A DNA stretch of 39,994 bases from DATKCJ01 sp035513275 (GTDB taxonomy: Bacteria > Verrucomicrobiota > Verrucomicrobiia > Opitutales > Opitutaceae), in NCBI GenBank assembly GCA_035513275.1, contig DATKCJ010000269.1:1-39994 (forward strand). Direction: 5' to 3'. The position numbers were made by a program, and so were the translations under genes. Positions within the stretch are counted from its first letter, which is position 1. Each line of letters opens with the position of its first letter. The notes under the pieces were generated by a model that did not search any database, was not told the DNA's origin, and saw nothing but the letters and a program-made list of their open reading frames with translations. This document shows positions 1 to 7,876 of the stretch, in pieces.

Positions 1-1
1 G

Positions 2-193
2 GGCGGGCGGGGGTCAATGCTGACGACCTTCATCGGCGTGCTGATCATCGCGACGCTTGAGGCGGGCCTCGCGCACCTCGGCGTGTCAGAACCGATCAAG
101 CGAGTCGTCACAGGCGCAGTGATCATCGGCGCCGTTGCGGCCGAAGGCGTGCGTGCGCGGTTTGCAGGACGCGCGCTGAAGTGGCGTGCGTAG
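2..193 (+). CDS. ABC sugar transporter permease, RbsC-like, C-terminal end
   Basis: The window opens inside this gene; about 63 residues up to the TAG stop are visible. The segment begins with a Gly-rich GGRGS stretch, then a hydrophobic helix (GVLIIATLEAGLAHLGVS), a short polar loop with Lys-Arg, a second hydrophobic helix (VVTGAVIIGAVAAEGV) and a basic tail. This matches the last two membrane segments of the ribose/xylose-type (BPD_transp_2) permeases, in which a G-G-x-G-S motif precedes the final pair of helices. Such permeases sit in the inner membrane and work with a sugar-binding protein and an ATPase, both of which would lie upstream outside the window. The substrate cannot be told from this fragment. 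Confidence 0.8.
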   Translation, partial: GGRGSMLTTFIGVLIIATLEAGLAHLGVSEPIKRVVTGAVIIGAVAAEGVRARFAGRALKWRA

Positions 194-218
194 ATCAGCT
201 TCGCATTCTCCATCTGAC

Positions 219-866
219 ATGACCCGCACACGACGAAGACTCCTGACGCACGCCATCCTGGTGCCGTGTATCGCTGCACTTATCCTGTTCGTCTATGTCC
301 TGGGTGTCTCACCCAACGAAAACTTCCGTTGGAGCGTGTCCACGGGTTACACGGGACTCGTGCTGCTTTCTGCGACGCTGTTGCTGGGTCCTTGGAATTT
401 CCTGCGCCGGAAACCAACCCCTGTGTCGAGCGACCTGCGGCGCGACATCGGCGTCTGGGCCGCGCTCATCAGCATCTGGCACGTCTTTCTCGGCCTGCAA
501 TCCCACATGATCGGGAAGAAGTGGACCTATTTTTTCTACCATGACAATTTCGGGCCGGTTTCCGATCTGCGCCACGACCTGTTTGGCTGGGCAAATCACA
601 CCGGGCTTCTCGCTGCGTTGCTTGCGTTGCTCCTTGCGATGCTTTCCAATGACCAGTCCCTGCGAATGCTTGGCGCGACACAATGGAAGCGGCTTCAGCG
701 GACCAACTACCTCCTGTTTGGCCTGACTGTGCTGCACACGCTCTTCTATCAAATGATCGAGAAGCGAATCCCGGTCTACGTGTTCGCGCTTGCGCTTATC
801 GCGGCGGTGGTCGCGGGACTGCAGGTCGTGAGGATGGTCGGGTGGCGAACGAAAACTGTCGCCTGA
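219..866 (+). CDS. Ferric-reductase-like transmembrane protein (MsrQ/YedZ-like)
   Basis: A 215-residue membrane protein with about six hydrophobic segments. ATG at 219 is preferred; a GTG at 186 would overlap the upstream permease gene and add eleven polar residues. The order of segments, with H88 and H96 in one helix, a G-W-A-N-H-T-G-L-L stretch around residues 123-131, a L-G-x-x-x-W-K-R-L motif near 151-159 and H173 near the next helix, resembles the ferric-reductase-like domain of MsrQ (YedZ), a heme b protein that passes electrons to the periplasmic methionine sulfoxide reductase MsrP. No msrP gene is present here. Where MsrQ proteins usually read W-x-x-L-H, this protein has L-Q (Q160), so one expected heme ligand seems lost while the His 13 residues later is kept. 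The exact redox partner is unknown. Confidence 0.6.
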   Translation: MTRTRRRLLTHAILVPCIAALILFVYVLGVSPNENFRWSVSTGYTGLVLLSATLLLGPWNFLRRKPTPVSSDLRRDIGVWAALISIWHVFLGLQSHMIGKKWTYFFYHDNFGPVSDLRHDLFGWANHTGLLAALLALLLAMLSNDQSLRMLGATQWKRLQRTNYLLFGLTVLHTLFYQMIEKRIPVYVFALALIAAVVAGLQVVRMVGWRTKTVA

Positions 867-901
867 ACGCAGGCGCGCCTTCTGACCAGCGCCCAGCAGC
901 G

Positions 902-2743
902 TTAATGGTTTCCGCTGGGCATGGGTTGCGACGAGCGGGTCGGGCCCCTGAGGCGGAGGTTTCCCTCGGCGTCGAAGAAGAGCCGGTCGATGCATACGAC
1001 TCGGGGGCCGCGCGGTGCGGTTGGATCCTCATGCGCGTGGTAAATGATGAAAAGCTCCCGTCCGTCAGGCGAACGGATGATGGAGTTGTGCCCAGGCCCT
1101 GAAACGCCGGTCGAGAGATCCGTGGCGGCGATGGGATTTCCTTCGTATTTGGTCCACGGTCCGAGCGGACTCTTCGCGGTTGCGACGCCGATGCCGTAGT
1201 CGGCCGTGCTCGTCCTATTCGCGGAATACGTCATGAAATAGGTTTCGTTGTGCTTGATGACTGCGGGTGCCTCGTTGCACCGGTTCTCGGCCCAGCTGAC
1301 GCGCTCCCACGGCTGGCTTGCCTCGAGGAGAGTGACCGGTTCTCCGAGCGGCCTCGAAAGATCGTCGGCAAGCGCCACGCCACAGATCACGCCGTAGCTG
1401 TAGCCGTCCTGCGAGCCGTTGCGGCTGAAGTAGAGATAGGGTTTGCCGTCGCCGTCGACGAAGATGTGGCCGTCGATCGCCGAGTAGCCGAAGTCAAACC
1501 ACGGCGCGTGCAAATCGCGATACGGTCCCTCCGGTGCGTCGCTGACCGCGATACCCATGCGCATCTGCCACTTTTCACCACCGCGAACGCGCCCGCTGTA
1601 AACGAGGTAGAACCGTCCGCGATACTCGCAGACCTCCGGCGCCCAGAACAACGCAGTGGCCCAGGAGCCCTCGGTCTTGCGCCAGGCCCAGCCGCCATAC
1701 GACCAATGCACGAGATCTTCGGAAGTGTAATACTCGAATCCTTCGCTGGTTTTCGTCGTGCCGAAAAGGTAATAGCGGCCGTCGTGCCTGAGCACCGCGG
1801 GGTCTCCCATCGCGACCGGCGGATCGCCGATTGGATTGGTGTAGGTGTTGGAGGAATCCTCGAGCACTGCCTGCACAACGTCTTCGAGCCAGCCGCCATC
1901 CCAGCGGTGTTGTCGGTTTGGTCCGTCTTGAAACTGGTGCGCCACACCTGCTGCGGTCAGGAACTCATGGGCGGCGAGCGTTTGCTCCCGGAAAATTCCG
2001 TGACCCGCGAGAACCACAGTGTGGTCGCGAAGCGCAGTGGTTGTGGGGATGGATCGTGTGAAACGATAGTCGTCGAAATTCTCCTGCGTGCCGAAAATCT
2101 CGTCCATGCCCCAGCGTTTGGGTGTGGACGTCATCAACGGTGCGTCCCAGGCGGCCGCGCCACGGAATACGTCCGGATGCCGGAACAGAAGCACCAAGGC
2201 ACCCCAGCCAGACTTGCTGAAGCCGACGAGGTAACGCCGGACCGTCGCGTCGGTCCAGCCGAGTTCGCGCTCAACACCTTCGATCACGGCTTTCACGAGA
2301 TGGCTCTCCTGCCGGATCTCGGGATCCGAGGGATGATCGGCATACCACGGAGTCTGGGCAAAGTCGGGCTCGACGAACACGACGCCGTATCGGTTCGCGA
2401 GATCGAGTTTCTTCACCTCGTCGAGCGCGTTGCCGAACGCGTGACTGCCTGCGGATTCCACCGGCAGCAGATAGACGATTCTCTTGCTGGCCGGCATGAG
2501 CGCGGGAGTGAGGATGCGTGCCGCGCGCGGGGACGGCTGGAACGGCGAGTCGATTTGAACCTTCCTTTCCCGCGCCGCCAGGCCGGGTCCGGCCGCGGGA
2601 TCCACTGCGCCCGGCGATTCAGCACCGCCGGGGGCATTTTGCTTTGCGGCATCTTGCGCCGGGGCCTTGATGCCGATTCCTGCAACGAGCAGGAGGGTGA
2701 CAAGGACATGCCGGAGGGAGTTCACAGGTGCCGGCGCGGTCAT
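902..2743 (-). CDS. Secreted esterase-GH43 fusion protein
   Basis: 613 residues in three parts. Residues 1-30 are a signal peptide (VTLLLVAGIGI core, A-P-A-Q end). Residues about 85-300 form an alpha/beta-hydrolase, esterase-like domain with the nucleophile elbow G-F-S-K-S-G (Ser176) and a likely His in the N-R-Q-H-R-W-D-G stretch. Residues about 305-600 are a GH43-type five-blade propeller: M-G-D-P-A-V at Asp314 (base), A-I-D-G-H at Asp424 (pKa modulator) and C-N-E-A-P at Glu491 (acid). GH43 enzymes remove arabinose, xylose or galactose units from plant polysaccharides; the esterase part could remove acyl groups from the same substrate. The start codon overlaps the SDR stop (ATGA), so it is translated as the last gene of the operon. 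The substrate of each half is inferred only at family level. Confidence 0.8.
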   Translation of the reverse strand: MTAPAPVNSLRHVLVTLLLVAGIGIKAPAQDAAKQNAPGGAESPGAVDPAAGPGLAARERKVQIDSPFQPSPRAARILTPALMPASKRIVYLLPVESAGSHAFGNALDEVKKLDLANRYGVVFVEPDFAQTPWYADHPSDPEIRQESHLVKAVIEGVERELGWTDATVRRYLVGFSKSGWGALVLLFRHPDVFRGAAAWDAPLMTSTPKRWGMDEIFGTQENFDDYRFTRSIPTTTALRDHTVVLAGHGIFREQTLAAHEFLTAAGVAHQFQDGPNRQHRWDGGWLEDVVQAVLEDSSNTYTNPIGDPPVAMGDPAVLRHDGRYYLFGTTKTSEGFEYYTSEDLVHWSYGGWAWRKTEGSWATALFWAPEVCEYRGRFYLVYSGRVRGGEKWQMRMGIAVSDAPEGPYRDLHAPWFDFGYSAIDGHIFVDGDGKPYLYFSRNGSQDGYSYGVICGVALADDLSRPLGEPVTLLEASQPWERVSWAENRCNEAPAVIKHNETYFMTYSANRTSTADYGIGVATAKSPLGPWTKYEGNPIAATDLSTGVSGPGHNSIIRSPDGRELFIIYHAHEDPTAPRGPRVVCIDRLFFDAEGNLRLRGPTRSSQPMPSGNH

Positions 2744-3513
2744 TGCATGTATTTCCCGCCGTCGACGACGAGGTTCTGACCCGAGATGCCGGCGGCGGCG
2801 GATGAAAGCAGGAACAAAGTCGCTGGAGTGACGTGCTGCTCCTCCATGAGCTGCTTGACGGCTGTGTCTCGAATGAGTTCCGCCTTCAATGGCTCGGTGA
2901 CCTTCTCGGCGAGCTGGCGCTCGGTCATGATCCAGCCGGGCGAGACCATGTTGACGCGGATGCCGTGAGCGCCCGCGTCGTGCGCGAGCGAGCGCGAGAA
3001 CCCAAGGATGCCGGACTTCGCCGCGGAATACGCCGTGTAGTTGGGCTGCCCGATCATCCAGTTCGTCGTGCCGATGTTCACGATCGCCTTTCCGACGCCT
3101 GCCTTGAGAAACGGGAGCGCGGCCTGCGCGGTTACAAAGTAGGAGCGAAGGTTGACCGCTAGAACCCGGTCGAACTCGTCCAGGGATGTTTCCTCGAACG
3201 GTATCGACGGATCGATCGCCGCGTTGTTCACGAGATAGTCGATGCTGCCGCGAAATGCGCCGGCTTGCTCGATGAACGCGCGCGTCTCCTGCGCGCTCTC
3301 GAGACTGCACGGGACGAAGTGCGCGAGTGGGCCCCAATCCGCTGCGAGCGTCCGGCCAAGCTCTGCTTTGCGTCCGCAGAAGAAGACTTCCGCGCCAAGC
3401 GAGACGAGAGTTCGCGCGAGGTGTCTGCCCAGACCGTTCGTGCCGCCGGTGACGACTGCGACGCGGCCGCGAAGCTCTTCAGCGGAAGAAAGCGGCGGGA
3501 CGACTGTGCTCAT
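2740..3513 (-). CDS. Short-chain dehydrogenase/reductase (SDR), sugar or polyol type
   Basis: 257 residues, the usual length of a classical SDR. Visible are the NAD(P)-binding T-G-G-T-N-G-L-G (residues 22-29), N-N-A-A (96-99), the active-site Asn121 and the Y-S-A-A-K motif (Tyr162, Lys166). The position 13 residues before the catalytic Tyr, usually Ser, is Thr149. The end (V-V-D-G-G) is typical of the gluconate-5-dehydrogenase/3-oxoacyl reductase group. It overlaps both neighbours by four bases (ATGA at 3510-3513 and 2740-2743). With a zinc alcohol dehydrogenase and a sugar isomerase next to it, it probably oxidises or reduces a sugar, polyol or aldonate in the cytoplasm. The exact substrate cannot be read from the sequence. 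Confidence 0.85.
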   Translation of the reverse strand: MSTVVPPLSSAEELRGRVAVVTGGTNGLGRHLARTLVSLGAEVFFCGRKAELGRTLAADWGPLAHFVPCSLESAQETRAFIEQAGAFRGSIDYLVNNAAIDPSIPFEETSLDEFDRVLAVNLRSYFVTAQAALPFLKAGVGKAIVNIGTTNWMIGQPNYTAYSAAKSGILGFSRSLAHDAGAHGIRVNMVSPGWIMTERQLAEKVTEPLKAELIRDTAVKQLMEEQHVTPATLFLLSSAAAGISGQNLVVDGGKYMQ

Positions 3514-4532
3514 GGACGGATGACCATCTTGATCGCATTCAGCTCGCCGCGGCCCATCCGTGTCATGACGTCCGGCGTCTCGGCGAGTGAACAGAAACCT
3601 GTGATGAGCCGACCCAGCGGAATCGACGGATCGCCGACGATCCCAACCGCGGTGGCAAAGTCCGACTTCGTGAATCCGTAGGAACCGCGGATCGTGGTCT
3701 CGTTGCTTGTGACTCCCTGGAGCGGGAGTGTGAACTCCTTGGCAAGGTTGCCGATGAGCACGAGCGTGCCACCCAAAGACGTGAGATCATAGGCGGTGCG
3801 AACTGTTGCCGCCGCGCCGACTGCTTCAAACACTCCGTCGGCGCCGCGCCCGTCTGTTGCAGCACGAACGACGGCGTTTGCATCCTCTGAATCGACGTTG
3901 ATTGGGATCGCTCCGAACTCCGCGATGAGCGCGAGCTTCGCGGGAATTTTGTCCAACGCGAACAAGCGCTTCACGCAGCGCGCACGCAGAGCGACGGCGA
4001 GTCCGATGCCGATCGTGCCTGCGCCAACAATCGCCACGACATCGTCCGGTCGCGGGCGCATGAGGTTGATGGCGTGCAAGCCCACGGCGATCGGCTCGGT
4101 GAGAAGTCCGATCGCCGGCTCGAGCGAGCGGTCGAGTTGAAAGAGTCCGGACTCGGGGAACGCGAAATACTCCGCCATCGCTCCCCATTGCCCCGCGTTC
4201 ACGCCGAGGATTCGCTTTTCGGGGCACAGTTGCTCCTGTCCCGCGAGACAGTGGACGCACCTGCCGCAAGCGTGGATGTTGTAGACCGCGACGCGGTCAC
4301 CCACGCGGAGGCGCGCTACGCCCGGGCCTGTCGACACGACCTCGCCGACGGCTTCATGCCCCATGACCATGCCGGGCTTTCGCCTGCCGCTCTCGCCGGT
4401 GAATCCATGCACGTCGCTGCCACAGATTCCGACGGCCACCGAGCGCAGCAACACCTCGCCGTCTCCCGCTTGAGGTTGCGGCAGATCCTCAACGCTCATC
4501 TGCCACGGACCGTGATAGACGAGCGCCTTCAT
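3510..4532 (-). CDS. Zinc-dependent medium-chain alcohol/polyol dehydrogenase
   Basis: 340 residues, standard for the family. The catalytic zinc site is marked by Cys37 (G-I-C-G-S-D) and H59-E60 (M-G-H-E); the structural zinc site is complete with Cys89, Cys92, Cys95 and Cys103. A Rossmann G-A-G-T-I-G motif follows near residue 170. The pattern is that of sorbitol, L-threonine or galactitol-1-phosphate dehydrogenases, which oxidise a secondary alcohol of a polyol or sugar with NAD(P)+. It lies between the isomerase/epimerase and SDR genes with four-base overlaps on both sides, so the three products are probably made in matched amounts and act on one pathway. Start: ATG at 4532, coupled to the preceding stop. 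Confidence 0.87.
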   Translation of the reverse strand: MKALVYHGPWQMSVEDLPQPQAGDGEVLLRSVAVGICGSDVHGFTGESGRRKPGMVMGHEAVGEVVSTGPGVARLRVGDRVAVYNIHACGRCVHCLAGQEQLCPEKRILGVNAGQWGAMAEYFAFPESGLFQLDRSLEPAIGLLTEPIAVGLHAINLMRPRPDDVVAIVGAGTIGIGLAVALRARCVKRLFALDKIPAKLALIAEFGAIPINVDSEDANAVVRAATDGRGADGVFEAVGAAATVRTAYDLTSLGGTLVLIGNLAKEFTLPLQGVTSNETTIRGSYGFTKSDFATAVGIVGDPSIPLGRLITGFCSLAETPDVMTRMGRGELNAIKMVIRP

Positions 4533-5452
4533 GCAATCTGGCGCCGGTGCGCTCCCAGTCCGTGTTCCGCCATCTTCCGCCGCAGAAAGAGAGCCGATTG
4601 CCGTATGTCCTCGAAGGTGGTGCCAGGATCGGCGCCGTCCTCGATCGAGATCCAGCCATCGAAACCCGCACCGTGCAGGATGGAAAAGATTCGATCATAG
4701 TCGTTGAGACCGCGACCGATCACACCGTGCTTGAGAATCGTCGCATAGCCGGCGCGCGGGTCCTGATCCAGGCGCTGAAGATCCGCGAGCGTGCCGCCTT
4801 CGAAGTATCGGTCGCTCGCGTGCATTGTGACGACGCGCCCCTTTACCGCTTCCAGCAACTCGATCGGATCCTCGCCGCACACGACGCAGTTGGAGGGATC
4901 GAAGTTCACACCGAAGTCGATGCCCTCGGGTATCTCGCGAAGCAGATCGAGAAAAACGTCAATCCTCTGCGCAAACTCGGGGTAGACCCAGAAGCCGTCC
5001 TTGTAGTGATTCTCGAGGATGAGAGTGACGCCGCGTTCGGCGGCGTGGCGGCGGCATTCCGCGATGGCGTCCGCCGCAAAACGTATGCCGTCTGCGCGCG
5101 ATACGTCCGGGCGTCGCTGACCGGACAGCACGCGACAGAATTCCGCACCGAGGCCTGCGGCCATGTCGATCCATCGCTTTTCAAAATCGATCTGCTCCCT
5201 TCGGAAGAACGGATCCGGATGCGTGAAGTCCGGCGAGCAGCAGAGCATCGGGATGCAGAGCCCTTGATCCTCAACCTGCCGGCGGAATTCGCTCCACCGC
5301 GCGGCATCCGCGAGTTCGCGAAAGCCGGCGTAGAACTCCAGGCCATCGATGTCGAAGGCGCGCGACATCTCGATCCACTCTCGGAGCATCATCGTGCCGC
5401 CCGCACCGAGGTCGTTGAGCCACGCCTTGGGAAATGCTGCGAGTCTCGCCAT
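4529..5452 (-). CDS. Sugar phosphate isomerase/epimerase-type TIM-barrel protein
   Basis: 307 residues of the xylose-isomerase-like TIM barrel (AP_endonuc_2) family. The family metal ligands appear in order: Glu147 in L-I-L-E-N-H, Asp185 in N-F-D-P-S-N, His211 in M-H-A-S-D and Glu271 in I-S-I-E-D-G. Members include 2-keto-sugar epimerases, hydroxypyruvate isomerase, inosose isomerase/dehydratase and the more recent 3-keto-glycoside lyases. There is no signal peptide, so it is cytoplasmic. It is followed, with an ATGA overlap, by the zinc dehydrogenase. Together with the two dehydrogenases it fits an oxidise-isomerise-reduce conversion of an unusual sugar, but the substrate is not determined. 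Confidence 0.82.
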   Translation of the reverse strand: MARLAAFPKAWLNDLGAGGTMMLREWIEMSRAFDIDGLEFYAGFRELADAARWSEFRRQVEDQGLCIPMLCCSPDFTHPDPFFRREQIDFEKRWIDMAAGLGAEFCRVLSGQRRPDVSRADGIRFAADAIAECRRHAAERGVTLILENHYKDGFWVYPEFAQRIDVFLDLLREIPEGIDFGVNFDPSNCVVCGEDPIELLEAVKGRVVTMHASDRYFEGGTLADLQRLDQDPRAGYATILKHGVIGRGLNDYDRIFSILHGAGFDGWISIEDGADPGTTFEDIRQSALFLRRKMAEHGLGAHRRQIA

Positions 5453-5511
5453 GATTCTTCGGATTCAGGTTACCGTGGCGGAGTTGTTCTGCCGCGGGTT
5501 GGTCGGTCGCG

Positions 5512-6354
5512 TCAACGCCCCGAATGTTCACCTTGGTGACCGGCTGCGGTCCGGTAGCTGCAAAGCCTGACAGACTTCGCCTCGAGCGCGGCGCGCACCG
5601 AAGGACTCACTAGGCAATCCGTCGCGCCCTGCCGGTCGATGGCGACATCGTCGTAACCGCCATGGCCGGTTCCTCGGAGCTCCGGCGTGTCGAGTCCGGG
5701 GTGATCGATGAAGAGATAGCGCCCGCCCGGTTCGAGTGCCTCGACCATCCGCACGAATGACTGTGTCTTCTCGGCGGACGTTTGCTTGGGACCCGCATAG
5801 CTCGCGGGCCTGAGGCCGCGAAGCCTTTGCGCGGCGTCGATTCCGTAGGAGTCCGCGAGATGATCGACAAGCGCGGCGACGGACGGATCGAGCTCTCTGA
5901 ATTCCATGTGCGTCGTCACGTGGCTGATTTGCGGGAGCATCGCTAGCGACAACTCGATCTGTGCGCGAAGCTCGCGCTCGATCTCGGCGAGGCTCCAGCG
6001 ATTCTCCGCGTGTGACCTCCCGACGTAGTGCCTGTGAGGCGTGACCACCGGTCTGAAGCATCCGCTCTCATCGACGAGGCTCGGGCATGGCGTGAAGGGG
6101 TGCCATTTCATGTCGTCCCATTCACTTGTCAGCGCCAGGTGCACGCCGACGTCGAAGTCGGGAATCTCGCGAAGCAATCGAACCGCCTGCGGAAACCACG
6201 GTGTGACGGGCATGACCTCGACCGAGGTCATGACTCCTTCGCGTGCGCAACGCATGCACGCCTCGTTTGCCGCCTGGCTCGAGCCCATGTCGTCGCCGCG
6301 CACGATGAGCAAGGGCGGAAGGGCGATGTGTTGTTCTGTGGTGGTTTGAGGCAT
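5512..6354 (-). CDS. YdjC/ChbG-like carbohydrate deacetylase
   Basis: 280 residues from ATG 6354; the longer open frame upstream adds a His/Pro-rich stretch without homology and is not used. The protein begins with the family hallmark R-G-D-D-M-G (Asp21, Asp22), then D-V-G-V-H-L (His72) and S-H-V-T-T-H-M (His149), which correspond to the metal ligands of ChbG-type deacetylases that remove N-acetyl groups from chitooligosaccharides. Many YdjC relatives have unknown substrates. It is the first gene of the leftward operon, 59 bases upstream of the isomerase. The upstream 187 bases separate it from a divergent secreted esterase gene. No signal peptide is seen, so it should act in the cytoplasm on imported sugars. 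Confidence 0.78.
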   Translation of the reverse strand: MPQTTTEQHIALPPLLIVRGDDMGSSQAANEACMRCAREGVMTSVEVMPVTPWFPQAVRLLREIPDFDVGVHLALTSEWDDMKWHPFTPCPSLVDESGCFRPVVTPHRHYVGRSHAENRWSLAEIERELRAQIELSLAMLPQISHVTTHMEFRELDPSVAALVDHLADSYGIDAAQRLRGLRPASYAGPKQTSAEKTQSFVRMVEALEPGGRYLFIDHPGLDTPELRGTGHGGYDDVAIDRQGATDCLVSPSVRAALEAKSVRLCSYRTAAGHQGEHSGR

Positions 6355-6541
6355 GTTGGTGGGCCGCGGTATCACGGGAGGGTGGGGCAACAGATGCACG
6401 CAACCATGACACAGTTTCCGGCGCAAACCGAAGCCCAGTCACCCTGTTGACGCCTCTCAGGTAATCGTGGTGAGCAAACCGGGAATTGGAGTCGAAGCGC
6501 GTTCGGCGACACTGGCTGCGCCCCGGTTTGCCATTCTTTCC

Positions 6542-7864
6542 ATGAACCCTTGCCTTACCCCCTTCCTGCAAGCATGCGTGCGGACGCTTGGCTTTGTCCT
6601 TTTCGTCGGAGTGTGCCGGCTCGCGGCTGAAACTGAATTCATTCCTTCCGCCAATCCGCTTCCGACAGCCCGGGTGGAGTTCTCGTCTCTCGAGGGCCGA
6701 CCGGGTATCGCGATGAGCATCACATCGCCGGTCGATCTGACAGAGCCCTTCTCGCCGTCAGTCACGGTCTCGAAGCCTGATGGAACTCTGCTTCCCGTGG
6801 CTTCCGATGGCGATGGCAGGTTCGTTGTCGATGCGCCGGATGCGACAGCGCTTCGCGTGACAGTCGCACCCGACGCAGCCAGTGCGGGAAAGGTGCGCAC
6901 GCTCAATGTCGCGGTGTTCTGCGGCGACCTCGGCGCGGCGATGCGGCGGCTCCACGAACGCGCGCGAGCGCTTCCGCCCATCCAGGCGAAAGCCGGACTC
7001 GCGCACGCAATTGAGCGCGACATGCGCGCATGGATTTTGAACCGACTCGCGGGGATCGAAAGTGAACCTGTGGAGAATCCAGCCGGTCCCGCGTCCGGCA
7101 ATCCGGCGAACGAATACCTCTATGCGAGCGAACTCATTGGATGGATGGAGAAGGGGAGCGACATCTTCACGCTCGCGCGTGGACGCCAGTTGCCGGCCCG
7201 CCACACGTTCGAAGTGAAGGACGGAGCGGAGGACCGCACGATGGCGTTCAACTTCATGATTCGTCTCCCCGAGACTGCATCCGAAGCGCCGTGGCCGTTG
7301 CTCGTCGTGATCCATGGCTTTTCCCCGAAGCCGACCATTTCAGGCGCCGTGCGCGAGGAGATCGAATCAGTCGCCGGTGGCGCGGCGTTTCCATTCCTGG
7401 TGGTGTCGCTTTCGTTCAATGGACCGATGCGCGGAAGCGGGGGCTGGAATCCCGCGGAGGTGACCGCGTTGATCGATTCGCTACATGCCGACTATCCGGC
7501 CGATCGCGATCGCACGTATCTCACCGGCTTCAGCATGGGCGGCATGGGGACGATCCGGGTCGTCGCGCACCGACCGGACATGTTCGCTGCGTATGCACCG
7601 CTTTGCCCGCGGGCCGATCCATCACTGGCGCCGAAGCTCGCGGATGTTCCAGCGTATTTCTACCACGGTGAGAACGACCCGACGATTTCGGTCGAGCAGT
7701 CCGTGGTGTTCTGCAAGGCGCTCGAGGCTGCCGGAGGAAAACCGCGGCTTCGAATCTATCAAGGCATGGGCCACGCGGTGTGGACGGACGTGTATCGCGA
7801 GCCGGCGTTCTACGAGAAGCTTCTGTCACACCGGCGCAGTCCTGCGCCTGTCGTGCACGAGTGA
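6542..7864 (+). CDS. Secreted alpha/beta-hydrolase esterase (PHB-depolymerase/CE1-like)
   Basis: 440 residues from ATG 6542, giving a signal peptide (hydrophobic T-L-G-F-V-L-F-V-G-V core, about 30 residues); an in-frame GTG at 6467 would bury it. Residues 35-230 form an extra N-terminal region of beta-rich then helical character. The catalytic domain follows: oxyanion segment V-I-H-G-F, nucleophile elbow G-F-S-M-G-G (Ser331), acid Asp379 in H-G-E-N-D-P and base His411 in G-M-G-H-A-V-W. This layout is that of exported feruloyl/acetyl esterases and PHB depolymerase-like proteins. It is monocistronic, divergent from the YdjC operon and convergent with the GH130 gene (12-base gap). It likely removes ester groups from polysaccharide in the periplasm or outside. 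Confidence 0.8.
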   Translation: MNPCLTPFLQACVRTLGFVLFVGVCRLAAETEFIPSANPLPTARVEFSSLEGRPGIAMSITSPVDLTEPFSPSVTVSKPDGTLLPVASDGDGRFVVDAPDATALRVTVAPDAASAGKVRTLNVAVFCGDLGAAMRRLHERARALPPIQAKAGLAHAIERDMRAWILNRLAGIESEPVENPAGPASGNPANEYLYASELIGWMEKGSDIFTLARGRQLPARHTFEVKDGAEDRTMAFNFMIRLPETASEAPWPLLVVIHGFSPKPTISGAVREEIESVAGGAAFPFLVVSLSFNGPMRGSGGWNPAEVTALIDSLHADYPADRDRTYLTGFSMGGMGTIRVVAHRPDMFAAYAPLCPRADPSLAPKLADVPAYFYHGENDPTISVEQSVVFCKALEAAGGKPRLRIYQGMGHAVWTDVYREPAFYEKLLSHRRSPAPVVHE

Positions 7865-7876
7865 GCGGGTCCCGCG

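Noticed and set aside
891..920. GCCCAGC ... GCTGGGC inverted repeat between convergent genes
   Set aside because: Seven-base arms with a 16-base loop overlapping the GH43 stop codon; no T-run on either strand, so I could not support a terminator.
1250..2779. Open frame of 509 codons on the plus strand
   Set aside because: It lies entirely opposite the esterase-GH43 gene, which has full domain motifs; the plus-strand product has no recognisable motif and reflects GC-rich third-position bias.
4547..5539. Plus-strand open frame of 330 codons
   Set aside because: Antisense to the isomerase/epimerase gene, whose metal ligands are intact.
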